Of a DNA stretch of 64,000 bases, positions 37,140-46,963 are shown in pieces. Positions within the stretch are counted from its first letter, which is position 1. Every line of letters begins with the position of its first letter. The position numbers and the translations under genes were made by a program. Source of the stretch: Paenibacillus endophyticus (GTDB lineage Bacteria; Bacillota; Bacilli; Paenibacillales; Paenibacillaceae); contig NZ_JACHXW010000024.1 in NCBI RefSeq assembly GCF_014192395.1, forward strand, positions 1 through 64,000. The letters run 5' to 3'. The notes under the pieces were generated by a model. That model did no database searches, was not told the DNA's origin, and saw only the letters and a program-made list of their open reading frames with translations.

Positions 37140-39077
37140 ATGCAGAAAACGCAAGTAGACATTCAGGATCAATTCTGGCAGGACTATTCAGGGCTAATTC
37201 GAAATACAGTCATTCCTTATCAATGGGAAGCGCTTAACGATAGGATTGAAGGAGCGGCGCCTAGTTATGCGATTCGCAACTTCAGAATTGCAGCAGGCTT
37301 GGAGGAGGGCGAATTTGGGGGCTGGATCTTTCAAGACAGCGACCTATACAAATGGTTGGAGGCGGTTGCATTTTCGCTCAGACATCATCCTGACCCTGAA
37401 TTAGAGAATATAGCAGACGGCGCTATCGATCTGATTGGACAGGCGCAGCATGAGAATGGCTATTTGAACACTTACTATACGGTAAAGGAGCCGGGAAAAC
37501 AGTGGACAAATCTTCACGAAGCCCACGAGCTTTATTGTGCAGGCCACTTGATCGAAGCGGCTGTCGCTTATTATCAGACTACGGGCAAGAGCAAGCTACT
37601 GGGCATTGCACGCCGATTCACTGACCTCATTGACCGTATGTTTGGAACACAACCAGATCAAATCCGTGGATACTGCGGGCATCAAGAGATTGAACTAGCA
37701 TTGGTCAAGCTATATGAGGCTACGGGTGAAGAACGATTTTTGACTCTAAGCCGATATTTCATTGACGAGCGGGGAAGCAAGCCAAGCTATTTTATTGAAG
37801 AATGGGAACGCCGGGGAAAGACCAGTATTTGGTCGGAAGGAACACCAAATCTTGAAGTGTATCAATGCCATCTGCCAGTACGTGAGCAATCCGTTGCCGT
37901 AGGTCATTCTGTGCGGGCCGTCTATATGTACACGGCAATGGCTGATCTGGCGCGCCTAACCGATGACGACGAGCTGCGCAAAGCTTGTGAGCGCTTATGG
38001 GACAACACGACACGCAAGCAGATGTATATCACAGGCGGGATCGGGTCGACTCATCTTGGAGAAGCTTTCTCGTTCGATTACGATCTGCCTAATGATACCG
38101 TGTATGCAGAGACATGCGCCTCAATCGGCCTGATCTTCTGGGCACGCCGGATGCTGCAGCTGGAAGCCAAAAGCGAGTACGCGGATGTAATGGAGAGAGC
38201 TCTATACAACAATGTGCTGGGCAGCATGTCCAAGGACGGCAAGCATTTCTTTTATGTAAACCCGCTAGAAGTTTGGCCGGAGGCCAGCTCCAAAAATCCC
38301 GATAAGTTTCACGTAAAGCCAGTGCGTCAACCATGGTTTGGCTGCTCCTGCTGCCCGCCTAACGTAGCACGGCTTCTCAGCTCGCTTAGCGATTATATTT
38401 ACGATGTAAGCGATGACGGCAGTAAAGTCTACACTCACCTTTTTATTGGCAGCGAAATTGGTTTTGAAACAGGTGGTTGCCAGGTCGTATTGCGTCAGCA
38501 CTCCGAATTGCCATGGAACGGCAGAATCGAATTTTCCATCTCGTTATCTGGCACTGCAGGCAGCGCCGCATTCGAACTCGCGCTGCGAATCCCGAACTGG
38601 TTCCAAGATGGACGACCGGTATTGAAAGTGAACGGTACCGACTTGGATTACCCTGTGGAAAATGGTTATGCGAAGGTTGCGCGAAGCTGGTCGGATGGCG
38701 ATACGCTTACTTGGCTGCTGCCGCTGGAGACGAAATTGATTGCCGCCAATCCGCAGATTAGGGCGGATGCCGGGAAGGCAGCCATCCAACGCGGCCCTCT
38801 CGTATATTGCGTCGAAGAAGCGGATAATGGATTGCCTATTGCTTCATTATCATTAGCCGGCGAGCCGGAATTGACGGAGAGCGCAGCTGCCGACCTGTTA
38901 GGCGGCTGCATGGTTGTGGAAGGTAATGGGCAGGTGGTGGATGAATCCGCGTGGACGGAGAATCAACCATATCAGCCGCTCCGCAAGCAAACCAGACCGG
39001 TTCGTTTCAAGGCGATCCCTTATTATTTATGGGGAAATCGCCAAGCGGGTGAAATGAATGTATGGTTGCGTTACTGA
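37140..39077 (+). CDS. GH127 beta-L-arabinofuranosidase (DUF1680)
   Basis: 645 residues, no signal peptide, so cytoplasmic. The (alpha/alpha)6 barrel shows YLNTYYTVKEPGKQW, GHQEIELALVKLYEATGE, MYITGGIGSTHLGEAF and DLPNDTVYAETCA, and the cysteine site WFGCSCCPPNVARLL. By comparison with the characterised bifidobacterial enzyme, Glu324, Cys326, Cys404 and Cys405 would hold zinc, with Cys404 as nucleophile. C-terminal part is a beta-sandwich. AGGAGG precedes the ATG. It should release L-arabinofuranose from short arabinan or hydroxyproline-linked arabinosides imported by the LplABC system encoded downstream. Confidence 0.93.
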   Translation: MQKTQVDIQDQFWQDYSGLIRNTVIPYQWEALNDRIEGAAPSYAIRNFRIAAGLEEGEFGGWIFQDSDLYKWLEAVAFSLRHHPDPELENIADGAIDLIGQAQHENGYLNTYYTVKEPGKQWTNLHEAHELYCAGHLIEAAVAYYQTTGKSKLLGIARRFTDLIDRMFGTQPDQIRGYCGHQEIELALVKLYEATGEERFLTLSRYFIDERGSKPSYFIEEWERRGKTSIWSEGTPNLEVYQCHLPVREQSVAVGHSVRAVYMYTAMADLARLTDDDELRKACERLWDNTTRKQMYITGGIGSTHLGEAFSFDYDLPNDTVYAETCASIGLIFWARRMLQLEAKSEYADVMERALYNNVLGSMSKDGKHFFYVNPLEVWPEASSKNPDKFHVKPVRQPWFGCSCCPPNVARLLSSLSDYIYDVSDDGSKVYTHLFIGSEIGFETGGCQVVLRQHSELPWNGRIEFSISLSGTAGSAAFELALRIPNWFQDGRPVLKVNGTDLDYPVENGYAKVARSWSDGDTLTWLLPLETKLIAANPQIRADAGKAAIQRGPLVYCVEEADNGLPIASLSLAGEPELTESAAADLLGGCMVVEGNGQVVDESAWTENQPYQPLRKQTRPVRFKAIPYYLWGNRQAGEMNVWLRY

Positions 39078-39163
39078 AGATCGATTCGAATAATTAGAAT
39101 GCTCATAAACAGCTATGTTTTGTAACGAATTATAATGATTTTCTTTTAAAAAAATGCTAAGGG

Positions 39164-39196
39164 TCCCTGGATGAGCCATCCAGGGATCTTTCGGTA
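39164..39196 (+). terminator. Hairpin between GH127 and sensor kinase
   Basis: Perfect 10-bp stem TCCCTGGATG/CATCCAGGGA around AGC. It is followed by TCTTTCGG, not a strong T-run, so it may attenuate rather than end transcription. Confidence 0.6.
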
Positions 39197-39220
39197 GTTT
39201 TCAAAGACGGAGCTGAGAAC

Positions 39221-40966
39221 ATGAAGAAAGAGAATGAACGAAAGTCCCATATGGATCGTATGACATTGAAAAATCGGATTCTCTTGCTATTTGCTGCCGC
39301 GACGTTAATTCCTTTCATCTTCACCTGCTATGTATCTTATAACACCATTACTTCGATTCTGAACACGAAGCTGCAATCCGGCATCCAAAGTAACTTGAAG
39401 CAGGTAAGGCTGTCGTTTGAGAATACGTTGAGTAATCTGAATCACGTTTCTCAGCAACTTGCCTTTGAAGGGAACATAGGCAAGCAGTTGGAATTGTTCC
39501 TGACTGCGGATAAACCCTATGATCGCAGCTATCTTACGGATCAGATCAAGTATCAGCTTAATCTGATCACATTCACTAATCCAAATATTGGATTGACGAT
39601 GTATTACTTCGGTAATGACGGTACCATTCATTTCGAAAATATGGGTGTGAAGGACTCTTTCGATATCGAAAACCTACCCATTATAGCTGAATATTACGGT
39701 ATTACTTACTTTGGGCCTCACATGAGCAATGATCGGTTTAATAATCAATATGTGTTTTCCGCATTGCGCAAGGTCGAGCTGCCTGAGCGGGAAGATGCTT
39801 ATGTCTATATTGAATCCGGTTTTAAATTAACACAGAGCGTGCTTGATCTTGATGGTGTTAGCAAACATACGGATCATCTGATTTTGGATAACAACGGACG
39901 AATTTCATATAGCGAGTTAAATGACGTATTTCCGGAGAATTCATCGTTTCCAGGCTTGGAATCCCCGTCTTTGGCATCCGGAGTGACGTTCGATTATTAT
40001 TGGTATCGCCAAATTAGCAATCAAGGATGGAGCGTCGTCTCTCTCATTGCCAAATCCGACTACAACCAGGAGAAGAATCGCTGGTTCATGCAGATGATAG
40101 TGCTGGCGGTTCTATTTGCCGCAGTCGGATTAGCCATCGGTTGGCTGCTTTGGAAGATGGTTTATCGCCCTCTCTCCAAATTCAACAAGGAGATCAGATG
40201 GATGGCAAACAGCAATTTCAATGCTGTAACGACCCAATCGCGAATACCGGAATTTGAGGCGCTGTTAACCCAATTTCGGCATATGAAAGTTCAAATCGCA
40301 CAACTTTACTCGGAGGTAGAGATCAAGGAAAAGCGCAGGGCAGATTTAGAGATCGAAAAGCTTCTTTATCAGATTAATCCGCATTTTCTGATGAATACAC
40401 TGGACACCGCGCATTGGCTTGCTGTAATGAACGGGCAGGAAGAAATTGATCGGCTTGTCACTTCGCTGAACAAGCTTCTTTATTACAACCTAGGCAAAGG
40501 AAATAGCAGCTCGACGATTAGGGAAGAGATCGACTCACTCAAGCAATATCTGATTCTCCAGCAAATTCGGTACGATTTTCATTTTGATGTTCGTTTGCAG
40601 GTAGATGATGAACTGCTGGATCTGTCTGTTCCAAGATTTATTCTTCAGCCGTTGGTCGAAAATGCGCTGTACCATGGCCTGGAGGACGATGGAAGAATAG
40701 AGGTGAACGTCACCATGAGCGATCGCCTTGAAATTGAGATTCGGGATAACGGCGGAGGCATTTCCGATGAAACCATCCTTGCATTGCTGGAACAAGAACA
40801 AACCGAACGCCACCGGGTAGGGATGGGAATTGGGATGAATTACGTGAAAAGGATGCTGGAATCTCATTATGATGGTCATGCAAATCTTTCGGTAACAAGC
40901 AAGCTAGGCAAGGGTACAGTTATTGTCATTCAGATTCCGATTGCGAAGGAGGACAACCAGTCATGA
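39221..40966 (+). CDS. YesM-type sensor histidine kinase, GH127 locus
   Basis: 581 residues. Membrane helix about 19-42 (ILLLFAAATLIPFIFTCYV), extracellular sensor of about 245 residues, second helix about 290-312 (MIVLAVLFAAVGLAIGWLL), HAMP-like linker, phospho-acceptor motif YQINPHFLMNTLDTAHW, then an ATPase domain with PLVENALYHGLEDDGR and IRDNGGG. Its stop overlaps the start of the response regulator by four bases (ATGA), so translation is coupled. It should sense arabinosides or the loaded LplA protein. Confidence 0.93.
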   Translation: MKKENERKSHMDRMTLKNRILLLFAAATLIPFIFTCYVSYNTITSILNTKLQSGIQSNLKQVRLSFENTLSNLNHVSQQLAFEGNIGKQLELFLTADKPYDRSYLTDQIKYQLNLITFTNPNIGLTMYYFGNDGTIHFENMGVKDSFDIENLPIIAEYYGITYFGPHMSNDRFNNQYVFSALRKVELPEREDAYVYIESGFKLTQSVLDLDGVSKHTDHLILDNNGRISYSELNDVFPENSSFPGLESPSLASGVTFDYYWYRQISNQGWSVVSLIAKSDYNQEKNRWFMQMIVLAVLFAAVGLAIGWLLWKMVYRPLSKFNKEIRWMANSNFNAVTTQSRIPEFEALLTQFRHMKVQIAQLYSEVEIKEKRRADLEIEKLLYQINPHFLMNTLDTAHWLAVMNGQEEIDRLVTSLNKLLYYNLGKGNSSSTIREEIDSLKQYLILQQIRYDFHFDVRLQVDDELLDLSVPRFILQPLVENALYHGLEDDGRIEVNVTMSDRLEIEIRDNGGGISDETILALLEQEQTERHRVGMGIGMNYVKRMLESHYDGHANLSVTSKLGKGTVIVIQIPIAKEDNQS

Positions 40967-42390
40967 TTGATGTGCTCATTGTTGATGACGATAAACTTGT
41001 GCGCAAGGGGCTCATGTCCGTGATGCCGTGGGAAGCATTTGGAATGAGAGTTGTAGGAGAGGCAGCGAACGGAGAAAAGGCGCTCGAATTTCTAAAGGAG
41101 AATCGGGTGGAGCTAATGATGACTGATCTGGCAATGCCGGTCATGTCAGGAATCGAGTTGATCCGCATCGTCCGCAAGCGTTATCCTGAGGTGGCTATCG
41201 CCGTACTGACCTTACATCAGGATTTCGAATATATACAGGAAGCACTCCGTTTAGGCGCCATTGATTATATAGCGAAGGTTCAGCTAGAGAAGGAGCAGTT
41301 CGAAGAGGTGCTTGGGCGTATTCATGCACGTATGCTGAACGAGCAGCGAAATCAAATGGATGAACCGCAGTCGATGGGCAATGGCATTTCCCTTGCAGAT
41401 GAAGTATATGTGCTTCTGGAGGTTGGAGACAAGCCTGTCGTTCCTAGTCAAAAACAGGATATTCTTTCATTGGATTGGAGAATGGAGTCGGATGGGCAGA
41501 TTCAGATATGGTCGCCCAACTACATCCAGGAGCATCTGCCTGGAGCTGGCGCTAGTGAAGGTTTACTACCGCCTCTGCCAAGTGAAACATATGGCTCAAA
41601 TTGGCGTTTAGTACAACTGCGGGATGCAAACGGCATGTTGTGGACCGACCTGTATCAGCTGTTGCGAAATTACAAGCAGAAGAATTTCTTTTATGAATGT
41701 GACGATTACGAACCTCATCCTATTAAAAAGTCTGTCTACGAGCTGCAAGAAGAGATGGAAAAGATAGGTGAAAGCGAGGATGAATTGGCGAAGGAGATGC
41801 TGCATGCATTCACATGGGTCTATGATGACCAGAGTTTTTATGCCATGCAAGGTAGGCTCAGAGAGCTCATGCTGCCAATTCCAAAACTCATGCAATTGCT
41901 TTACGGATTTACATTAGATTGGAACCGTCTTTTTAGAGCCGTTACGCTAAACAGTATGTCGCTTCCAGACACGCTCGCGAGCTGGAAGGACGTTATTAAG
42001 TGGATGGAAGCCTTCAGGAAGCTGGCTCTTGCGCTGACAGGCAATCTGCAGCTAAGCCGGGAAGTGAGCGGCAGCATCATGTCAGCCGTAAAGATTGTTC
42101 ATGAGGAGCTTGCGTTTCCTTTATTTGCGATTGATGTTGCCAAACGGGTCAATCTAAGTCGAAGCTACTTCAACCAATGCTTTAAGGAGGTCGTTGGACA
42201 CTCTTTCAATGAATACCTCCGCAAGGTACGGATAGATAAGGCTAGGGAATATCTTGCCCAAACGGCCAAGCCGATCGTCTGGATTGCCGAACATACGGGA
42301 TATGCGGATGAGAAATATTTCAGTAGGACATTTCGCGATCAGACAGGCATGCTTCCGAGTGAATATCGACAGCAACACAAGATAAGGTAG
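40963..42390 (+). CDS. YesN-type response regulator with AraC domain, GH127 locus
   Basis: 475 residues. Receiver domain with acidic DD at 8-9, phospho-acceptor Asp55 in MMTDLAMPV, and the Thr in AVLTLHQDF. The conserved switch Lys sits in DYIAKVQLE rather than a KP motif, as in a subset of YesN proteins. The C-terminal AraC domain shows VAKRVNLSRSYFNQCFKEVV, then IVWIAEHTGYADEKYFSRTF and MLPSEYRQQ. Start ATG overlaps the kinase stop. It probably activates the downstream LplA gene, which begins 163 bp after its stop. Confidence 0.93.
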   Translation: MIDVLIVDDDKLVRKGLMSVMPWEAFGMRVVGEAANGEKALEFLKENRVELMMTDLAMPVMSGIELIRIVRKRYPEVAIAVLTLHQDFEYIQEALRLGAIDYIAKVQLEKEQFEEVLGRIHARMLNEQRNQMDEPQSMGNGISLADEVYVLLEVGDKPVVPSQKQDILSLDWRMESDGQIQIWSPNYIQEHLPGAGASEGLLPPLPSETYGSNWRLVQLRDANGMLWTDLYQLLRNYKQKNFFYECDDYEPHPIKKSVYELQEEMEKIGESEDELAKEMLHAFTWVYDDQSFYAMQGRLRELMLPIPKLMQLLYGFTLDWNRLFRAVTLNSMSLPDTLASWKDVIKWMEAFRKLALALTGNLQLSREVSGSIMSAVKIVHEELAFPLFAIDVAKRVNLSRSYFNQCFKEVVGHSFNEYLRKVRIDKAREYLAQTAKPIVWIAEHTGYADEKYFSRTFRDQTGMLPSEYRQQHKIR

Positions 42391-42406
42391 AGTCATGGAT
42401 CCCTTA

Positions 42407-42454
42407 AGGGGGACAAATGGCCGTTAAGCTTAAATTCCGTTCATTTATCCCCCT
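42407..42454 (+). terminator. Hairpin between YesN and LplA genes
   Basis: AGGGGGACAAATG (42407-42419) pairs with CATTTATCCCCCT (42442-42454) with one mismatch and a 22-base loop. No T-run follows. Could separate regulatory from transport transcription or stabilise an RNA end. Confidence 0.5.
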
Positions 42455-42553
42455 GTGTCTCGATCTTGGTTCTATCCGTTCATGGATTTAAGTCGTGTTA
42501 TATTGATGATGCTTGACCACATTGATTACGACTAGAAAGGGGAAAGACAACAA

Positions 42554-44245
42554 ATGAGCAAGAAATATGTGTTTACCGTTATGGCTGCCCTGCTCGTACT
42601 GTTAAGCGCTTGCAGCAATAAGGGAAGTGAAGGGAACGTTGCTAACACTCCTCCTGCATCAACGAATGGAGGTGCCGAAATCGCTGATCCATTCGGTAAA
42701 TACGAGGAGACCATCACGCTTACGTATGGCAAGGAAGTAGATCCTACAGACAAAAGCTTGCCTGCAGGAGACACGCCGGAAGACAACCAGTATTCTCGTT
42801 ATGTGAAGGAAAATTTGAACATCGATACGAAAGTGTCTTGGCAAGCGGCAACAGGCACTAACTATAACCAGAAAGTGAACCTTGCGGTTTCCAGCAACGA
42901 CTTGCCGGATGCACTAGTCGTTAAGGATACACAGCTTAGAGCTATGGTGAAGGCTGGCCAGCTAGAGGATCTTACAGAAGCATTTGAACAATATGCTTCT
43001 CCGGCTATCAAAAATTTCATGGAGAAGACCAATGGCGTATCAAATGAAGCAGTCACATTTGACGGAAAAATGTATGCGATCCCGAGCATTCAGGTTCAAT
43101 CCGATGGCGTCCATCAGATGTGGATTCGCAAGGACTGGCTTGACAAGCTTGGGCTCGAGCCTCCGAAAACGATGGATGATCTGGAGAAAGTCGCGAAGGC
43201 GTTCGTTGAACAAGATCCGGACGGCAATGGACAGAAAGATACCATTGCAATTGCCGGACAGCAAAATGGAGCGAGGTTGTATGCGAATGCGCTCGAATCT
43301 ACAAACAACACGTTTGGTCTCGATCCGATCTTTGGAGCCTACAAATCACATCCTGGTTATTGGCTGAAAGATGACGCGGGCAATCCCGTATACGGATCAA
43401 TATTGCCAGAGACAAAAGAAGCACTGGCAAAGCTTCGGGACTTATATGCTAACGGCCTGATTGATAAGGAAATCGGAATACGAAAAAGCGCCTACGAGCC
43501 GGTAGTTAACGGAAAAGCGGGAATCTTTTTCGCTCCATGGTGGATGGGCTACGGTCCGCTGCCGGATGCAATTAAAAACGATCCGCAGGCTAATTGGCAA
43601 GCCTACTTGCTCCCGCTTGACGCGGACGGGCAATTCAACGCACATATGGGAGCGCCATCCACGTTGTTCGTTGTTGTAAGGAAAGGCTACGAGCATCCAG
43701 AAGCCGCGATCAAAATGCTCAACTTGCTTGTCCGCGACGAATCCAAATTCGATATTTCAGTTCCTGTCGGCCACTATCCACTCCGTGTACCGATGTCTTA
43801 TACGGATGAAAGTGAATATTCCGCCAAGGCGCTGCAAGACATTCTGGCTGGCACGAAGAAACCAGAGGATTATACAGACCCTGGATATAAGCTGCTTGCA
43901 GCCGATATTCAGAACGTAAAGAAAGTTAAAAAAGAGCCTTATGACAATATGGATATCCAATATTGGGATCCACAGGCCGACACAGGTGTATGGAGTCGTA
44001 TGTACTCGCTTCTTGTGGGATCCTCTGCTCTGCAGCAGGACTACAATAAAGTATATAGCGTGCTATATTCACAGACAAAAACGATGGAAAGTCGTTGGTC
44101 AAATCTCAAAAAGCTGGAGGACGAAACGTTCTTGAAGATCATCATGGGCGCTGCTCCAATAGATGATTTTGATAAATTTGTATCTGATTGGAAGAATCAA
44201 GGCGGTGACAAGATTACGGAAGAAGTCAAAGATTATATGAAATAA
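42554..44245 (+). CDS. LplA-type sugar-binding lipoprotein, GH127 locus
   Basis: 563 residues with signal peptide and lipobox LLSAC. Family features are VNLAVSSNDLPDALVVKD, WIRKDWLDKLGLEPPKTMDD (the substrate-binding cleft region), GKAGIFFAPWWMGYG and MLNLLVRDESKFD near the end. It follows the regulatory pair and leads the permease genes; a hairpin of 26 bases separates it from them and could leave the binding protein more abundant than the channel. Expected ligand: an arabinose-containing oligosaccharide, inferred from the GH127 gene. Confidence 0.93.
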   Translation: MSKKYVFTVMAALLVLLSACSNKGSEGNVANTPPASTNGGAEIADPFGKYEETITLTYGKEVDPTDKSLPAGDTPEDNQYSRYVKENLNIDTKVSWQAATGTNYNQKVNLAVSSNDLPDALVVKDTQLRAMVKAGQLEDLTEAFEQYASPAIKNFMEKTNGVSNEAVTFDGKMYAIPSIQVQSDGVHQMWIRKDWLDKLGLEPPKTMDDLEKVAKAFVEQDPDGNGQKDTIAIAGQQNGARLYANALESTNNTFGLDPIFGAYKSHPGYWLKDDAGNPVYGSILPETKEALAKLRDLYANGLIDKEIGIRKSAYEPVVNGKAGIFFAPWWMGYGPLPDAIKNDPQANWQAYLLPLDADGQFNAHMGAPSTLFVVVRKGYEHPEAAIKMLNLLVRDESKFDISVPVGHYPLRVPMSYTDESEYSAKALQDILAGTKKPEDYTDPGYKLLAADIQNVKKVKKEPYDNMDIQYWDPQADTGVWSRMYSLLVGSSALQQDYNKVYSVLYSQTKTMESRWSNLKKLEDETFLKIIMGAAPIDDFDKFVSDWKNQGGDKITEEVKDYMK

Positions 44246-44256
44246 TGACGATTACA

Positions 44257-44282
44257 GACGCGCCGGTGTCATCCGGCGCGTC
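44257..44282 (+). other. Perfect intercistronic hairpin between LplA and LplB genes
   Basis: Perfect 10-bp GC-rich stem GACGCGCCGG with CCGGCGCGTC around TGTCAT, starting 11 bp after the lplA stop and 36 bp before the GTG start of LplB. No T-run follows, so it looks like an mRNA-stabilising or processing element, a common way to favour a binding protein over its permeases. Confidence 0.7.
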
Positions 44283-44318
44283 ATGCCAGCCAAGCATAGC
44301 GAAGGAGGAACGGAATAG

Positions 44319-45209
44319 GTGAGAAACAGAGCATTCACCAAGCATTACTACATCATGCTTCTTCCCGGTTTTGTCTGGTTGTTTCTGATTAGTATCATCC
44401 CTATATTTGGGGTGGTAATCGCTTTTCAGGATTTTAATCCCGGTCAGGGCTTTTTCAAATCGGAATGGATAGGGCTTGAAAATTTTCGATATATGTTTTC
44501 GTTGAACGATACTAGAACCATTTTTTTCAATACGATTTTTATTGCAGTCATGAAAATAGTAGGCAACCTGATGATACCGCTAGTCTTTGCTATTATGCTC
44601 AATGAGCTTCGCTTAATGGCTGCAAAAAGGTGGATACAAACGATCGTTTATTTGCCTCATTTTTTGTCATGGGTTATTTTGTCTGGAATACTGCTCGATA
44701 TCTTTTCCTACACCGGCCCTGTAAATGTCTTATTACATACGTTTGGAATAGATCCCGTGCTATTCTTTGCACGCGCTGACCTGTTTCCATTCATTGTGGT
44801 AGGAAGTGATGTATGGAAGGAATTTGGTTTTAATACCATTATCTATTTAGCGGCATTGACGGGAATCAATCCATCGCTCTATGAGGCTGCCTCCATCGAC
44901 GGAGCAACCCGTCTGCGTAGAATTTGGCATGTTACATTGCCTGGGCTAAGAGCCACAATCGTTTTGCTTTCCGTGTTAAGCCTAGGTAACGTATTGAATG
45001 CGGGGTTTGACCAGATTTTTAACTTATACAATCCGCTGCTTTATTCAACGGGTGACATTATTGATACTTGGGTATATCGCGAAGGGCTATTGAACATGCA
45101 ATACGGGCTTGCGACGGCGGTAGGGTTATTGAAGTCGATTGTCTCTTTTATTATGATCATCGTGTCCTATATGCTGGCTTCAAAATTTGCGAATTACCGT
45201 ATTTTCTAA
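44319..45209 (+). CDS. LplB-class sugar ABC permease, GH127 locus
   Basis: 296 residues from GTG 44319 with AAGGAGG upstream. Six helices; FQDFNPGQGFFKSEWIGLEN near the N-terminus, the EAA-like loop YEAASIDGATRLRRIWHVTL, and a C-terminus of the LplB type (LASKFANYRIF). Forms the importer channel with the LplC-type protein 15 bp downstream. No ATPase gene lies in this locus. Confidence 0.93.
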   Translation: MRNRAFTKHYYIMLLPGFVWLFLISIIPIFGVVIAFQDFNPGQGFFKSEWIGLENFRYMFSLNDTRTIFFNTIFIAVMKIVGNLMIPLVFAIMLNELRLMAAKRWIQTIVYLPHFLSWVILSGILLDIFSYTGPVNVLLHTFGIDPVLFFARADLFPFIVVGSDVWKEFGFNTIIYLAALTGINPSLYEAASIDGATRLRRIWHVTLPGLRATIVLLSVLSLGNVLNAGFDQIFNLYNPLLYSTGDIIDTWVYREGLLNMQYGLATAVGLLKSIVSFIMIIVSYMLASKFANYRIF

Positions 45210-45224
45210 TAAAGGAGCAATATT

Positions 45225-46109
45225 ATGATAAGAGAAACAACACTTCGATCTAAGCTGTTTGACTCTATGCTCCTGATCGTACTGCTCCTCATCGCTTTCC
45301 TTTGTTTACTTCCGCTATGGTACACGCTGGCGGTCTCTCTTAGTGAAAAATCGGCGGCGGCGGCGGGGCAGGTGTGGCTTTGGCCGATTGGATTCAATTT
45401 CAATTCCTATAAGCAAATCATTGGCGACAGCTCATTTTTTACATCCTTTTGGATATCCATACAGCGAGTCCTCATCGGTGCCTTCATCACCTTTGTCGTT
45501 ACAACTTTAATGGCGTACCCACTTTCCAAGAGCACCAGGGATTTTCGTTTGCGGAACGTCTTTATGTGGATTCTCGTCTTTACTCTATTATTTAATGGTG
45601 GGCTAATCCCCTGGTATATGACGGTGAAGGCGCTAGGATTGTATGATACGATCTGGGGTCTTGTGCTCGGAGGCGGCGTTCCGGTGTTCAACGTCATTTT
45701 AATCGTAAACTACTTCCGCAATCTGCCAAAAGAATTGGATGAGGCGGCTTTGGTAGATGGAGCCGGTCCATGGCGGATGCTGCTTACCTTGTATATTCCT
45801 TTGGCCGTGCCGGTCTTAGCAACCGTTACGTTGTTCACGATCGTTTATCATTGGAATGAATTTTTTCACGGCCTTGTTTTGACCTCTGGGCAAGATCATT
45901 ATCCGCTGCAGACATTAATTCAACAATTCGTTGTCGTTATTGATTCTTCGAATATGACGGAGGATCAGTATAAGCGGCTAAACGAGCTGTCCAATCAAAC
46001 GCTTAATGCAGCGAAGATTTTTATTGCTATGATTCCCGTACTTATCGTGTATCCGTTTTTACAACGGTTTTTTATTCACGGTATTACATTAGGCTCCGTT
46101 AAGGAATAG
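45225..46109 (+). CDS. LplC-class sugar ABC permease, GH127 locus
   Basis: 294 residues. The six-helix fold has VSLSEKSAAAAGQVWLWPIG near the start, the loop LDEAALVDGAGPWRMLL with P (EAA-like), and the family ending RFFIHGITLGSVKE. AAGGAGC precedes the ATG by six bases. It closes the GH127-YesM-YesN-LplABC block; a truncated gene follows immediately. Confidence 0.93.
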   Translation: MIRETTLRSKLFDSMLLIVLLLIAFLCLLPLWYTLAVSLSEKSAAAAGQVWLWPIGFNFNSYKQIIGDSSFFTSFWISIQRVLIGAFITFVVTTLMAYPLSKSTRDFRLRNVFMWILVFTLLFNGGLIPWYMTVKALGLYDTIWGLVLGGGVPVFNVILIVNYFRNLPKELDEAALVDGAGPWRMLLTLYIPLAVPVLATVTLFTIVYHWNEFFHGLVLTSGQDHYPLQTLIQQFVVVIDSSNMTEDQYKRLNELSNQTLNAAKIFIAMIPVLIVYPFLQRFFIHGITLGSVKE

Positions 46110-46121
46110 GAGATTCGGTAA

Positions 46122-46802
46122 CACGATGAATTCGACGAAATATTGAGAACCGATGAAAAGTTCAGCGATTTGTTAAAGAAGTATACAGTTAAAGACGGCA
46201 ACCATTATTTGATAAACTACCGAAAAATGAATAATGAATATGGGCCGAGCTTTCCAAATGAATGGCTGCATGCAGTGGCCAAATATGATATTTATGAATT
46301 GCCGCTCGATCAAAATAGGAAATTCGTAACCGGAAAATGGAAGAAGTTTACGGAAAGCGTTCTGAATGGGACGGACACTTTCATTTTTGATTGTTGTTTT
46401 ATACAAAACCCCGTAACCATGGGAATGATTAAATATGATTCAAATAAGGAAGACGTTATAAGTTATGTCTTAGAACTGGCGACCATTGCGGCGCGGCTGA
46501 ATCCTTTATTGATCTATGTCGAACAGAACGATCCCGAGCATTCTTTCAGAAAGGCTGTAGGGGAAAGGCCCAAGGAATGGTCAGAGGGATTTATTGACTA
46601 TTATACGAACCAAGGATATGGGAAAAATGAGGGCTGCAAGGGCTTAGAAGGAACTTTGCAGGTTCTTCATGCAAGGAGGGAGCTGGAAAACGAAATTTTT
46701 AATCGCTTAAAAATAGCTAAGAAAAAAGTGGACAACTCCTCGAATCACATGAATGATTACAAGAAAGTATTGGCTGGCATTTTATCAGAATATTTTCGTT
46801 AA
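46122..46802 (+). pseudogene. P-loop nucleotide-kinase-like protein lacking its N-terminus
   Basis: The frame opens right after TAA at 46119 and starts HDEFDEILRTDEKFSDLLKK; the first usable start is TTG 46143 without a convincing site. The body resembles a Firmicute hypothetical family whose intact members start with a P-loop (Gly-rich kinase motif), then show YDIYELPLDQNRKF, WKKFTESVLNGTDTFIFDCC, FIQNPVTMGMI, NPLLIYVEQ, ERPKEWSEGFIDYY and QGYGKNEGCKGLEGTLQVL. About 70 N-terminal residues with the P-loop are absent, so nucleotide binding should be lost. The family comparison is from memory, so this needs a profile search. Confidence 0.5.
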
Positions 46803-46881
46803 TCCTATTCACGTAAATCATTGAAAACAAGCTGCCGAGAAGGGATTTTAACGGAAAAAGATAATTGAATATGACACAGGG

Positions 46882-46917
46882 ATGAGCAGGCGCTTCGGCG
46901 GCCTGCTCATTTAATTT
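46882..46917 (-). terminator. Terminator shared by convergent genes
   Basis: ATGAGCAGGC/GCCTGCTCAT (46882-46891 with 46901-46910) around CGCTTCGGC, flanked by A/T-rich sequence on both sides. It lies between the truncated kinase-like gene and the dehydrogenase gene that end toward each other. Confidence 0.75.
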
Positions 46918-46963
46918 AATTGAACTCCAATTCATGGCATTGATGAATTCATTTGATTGAAAA

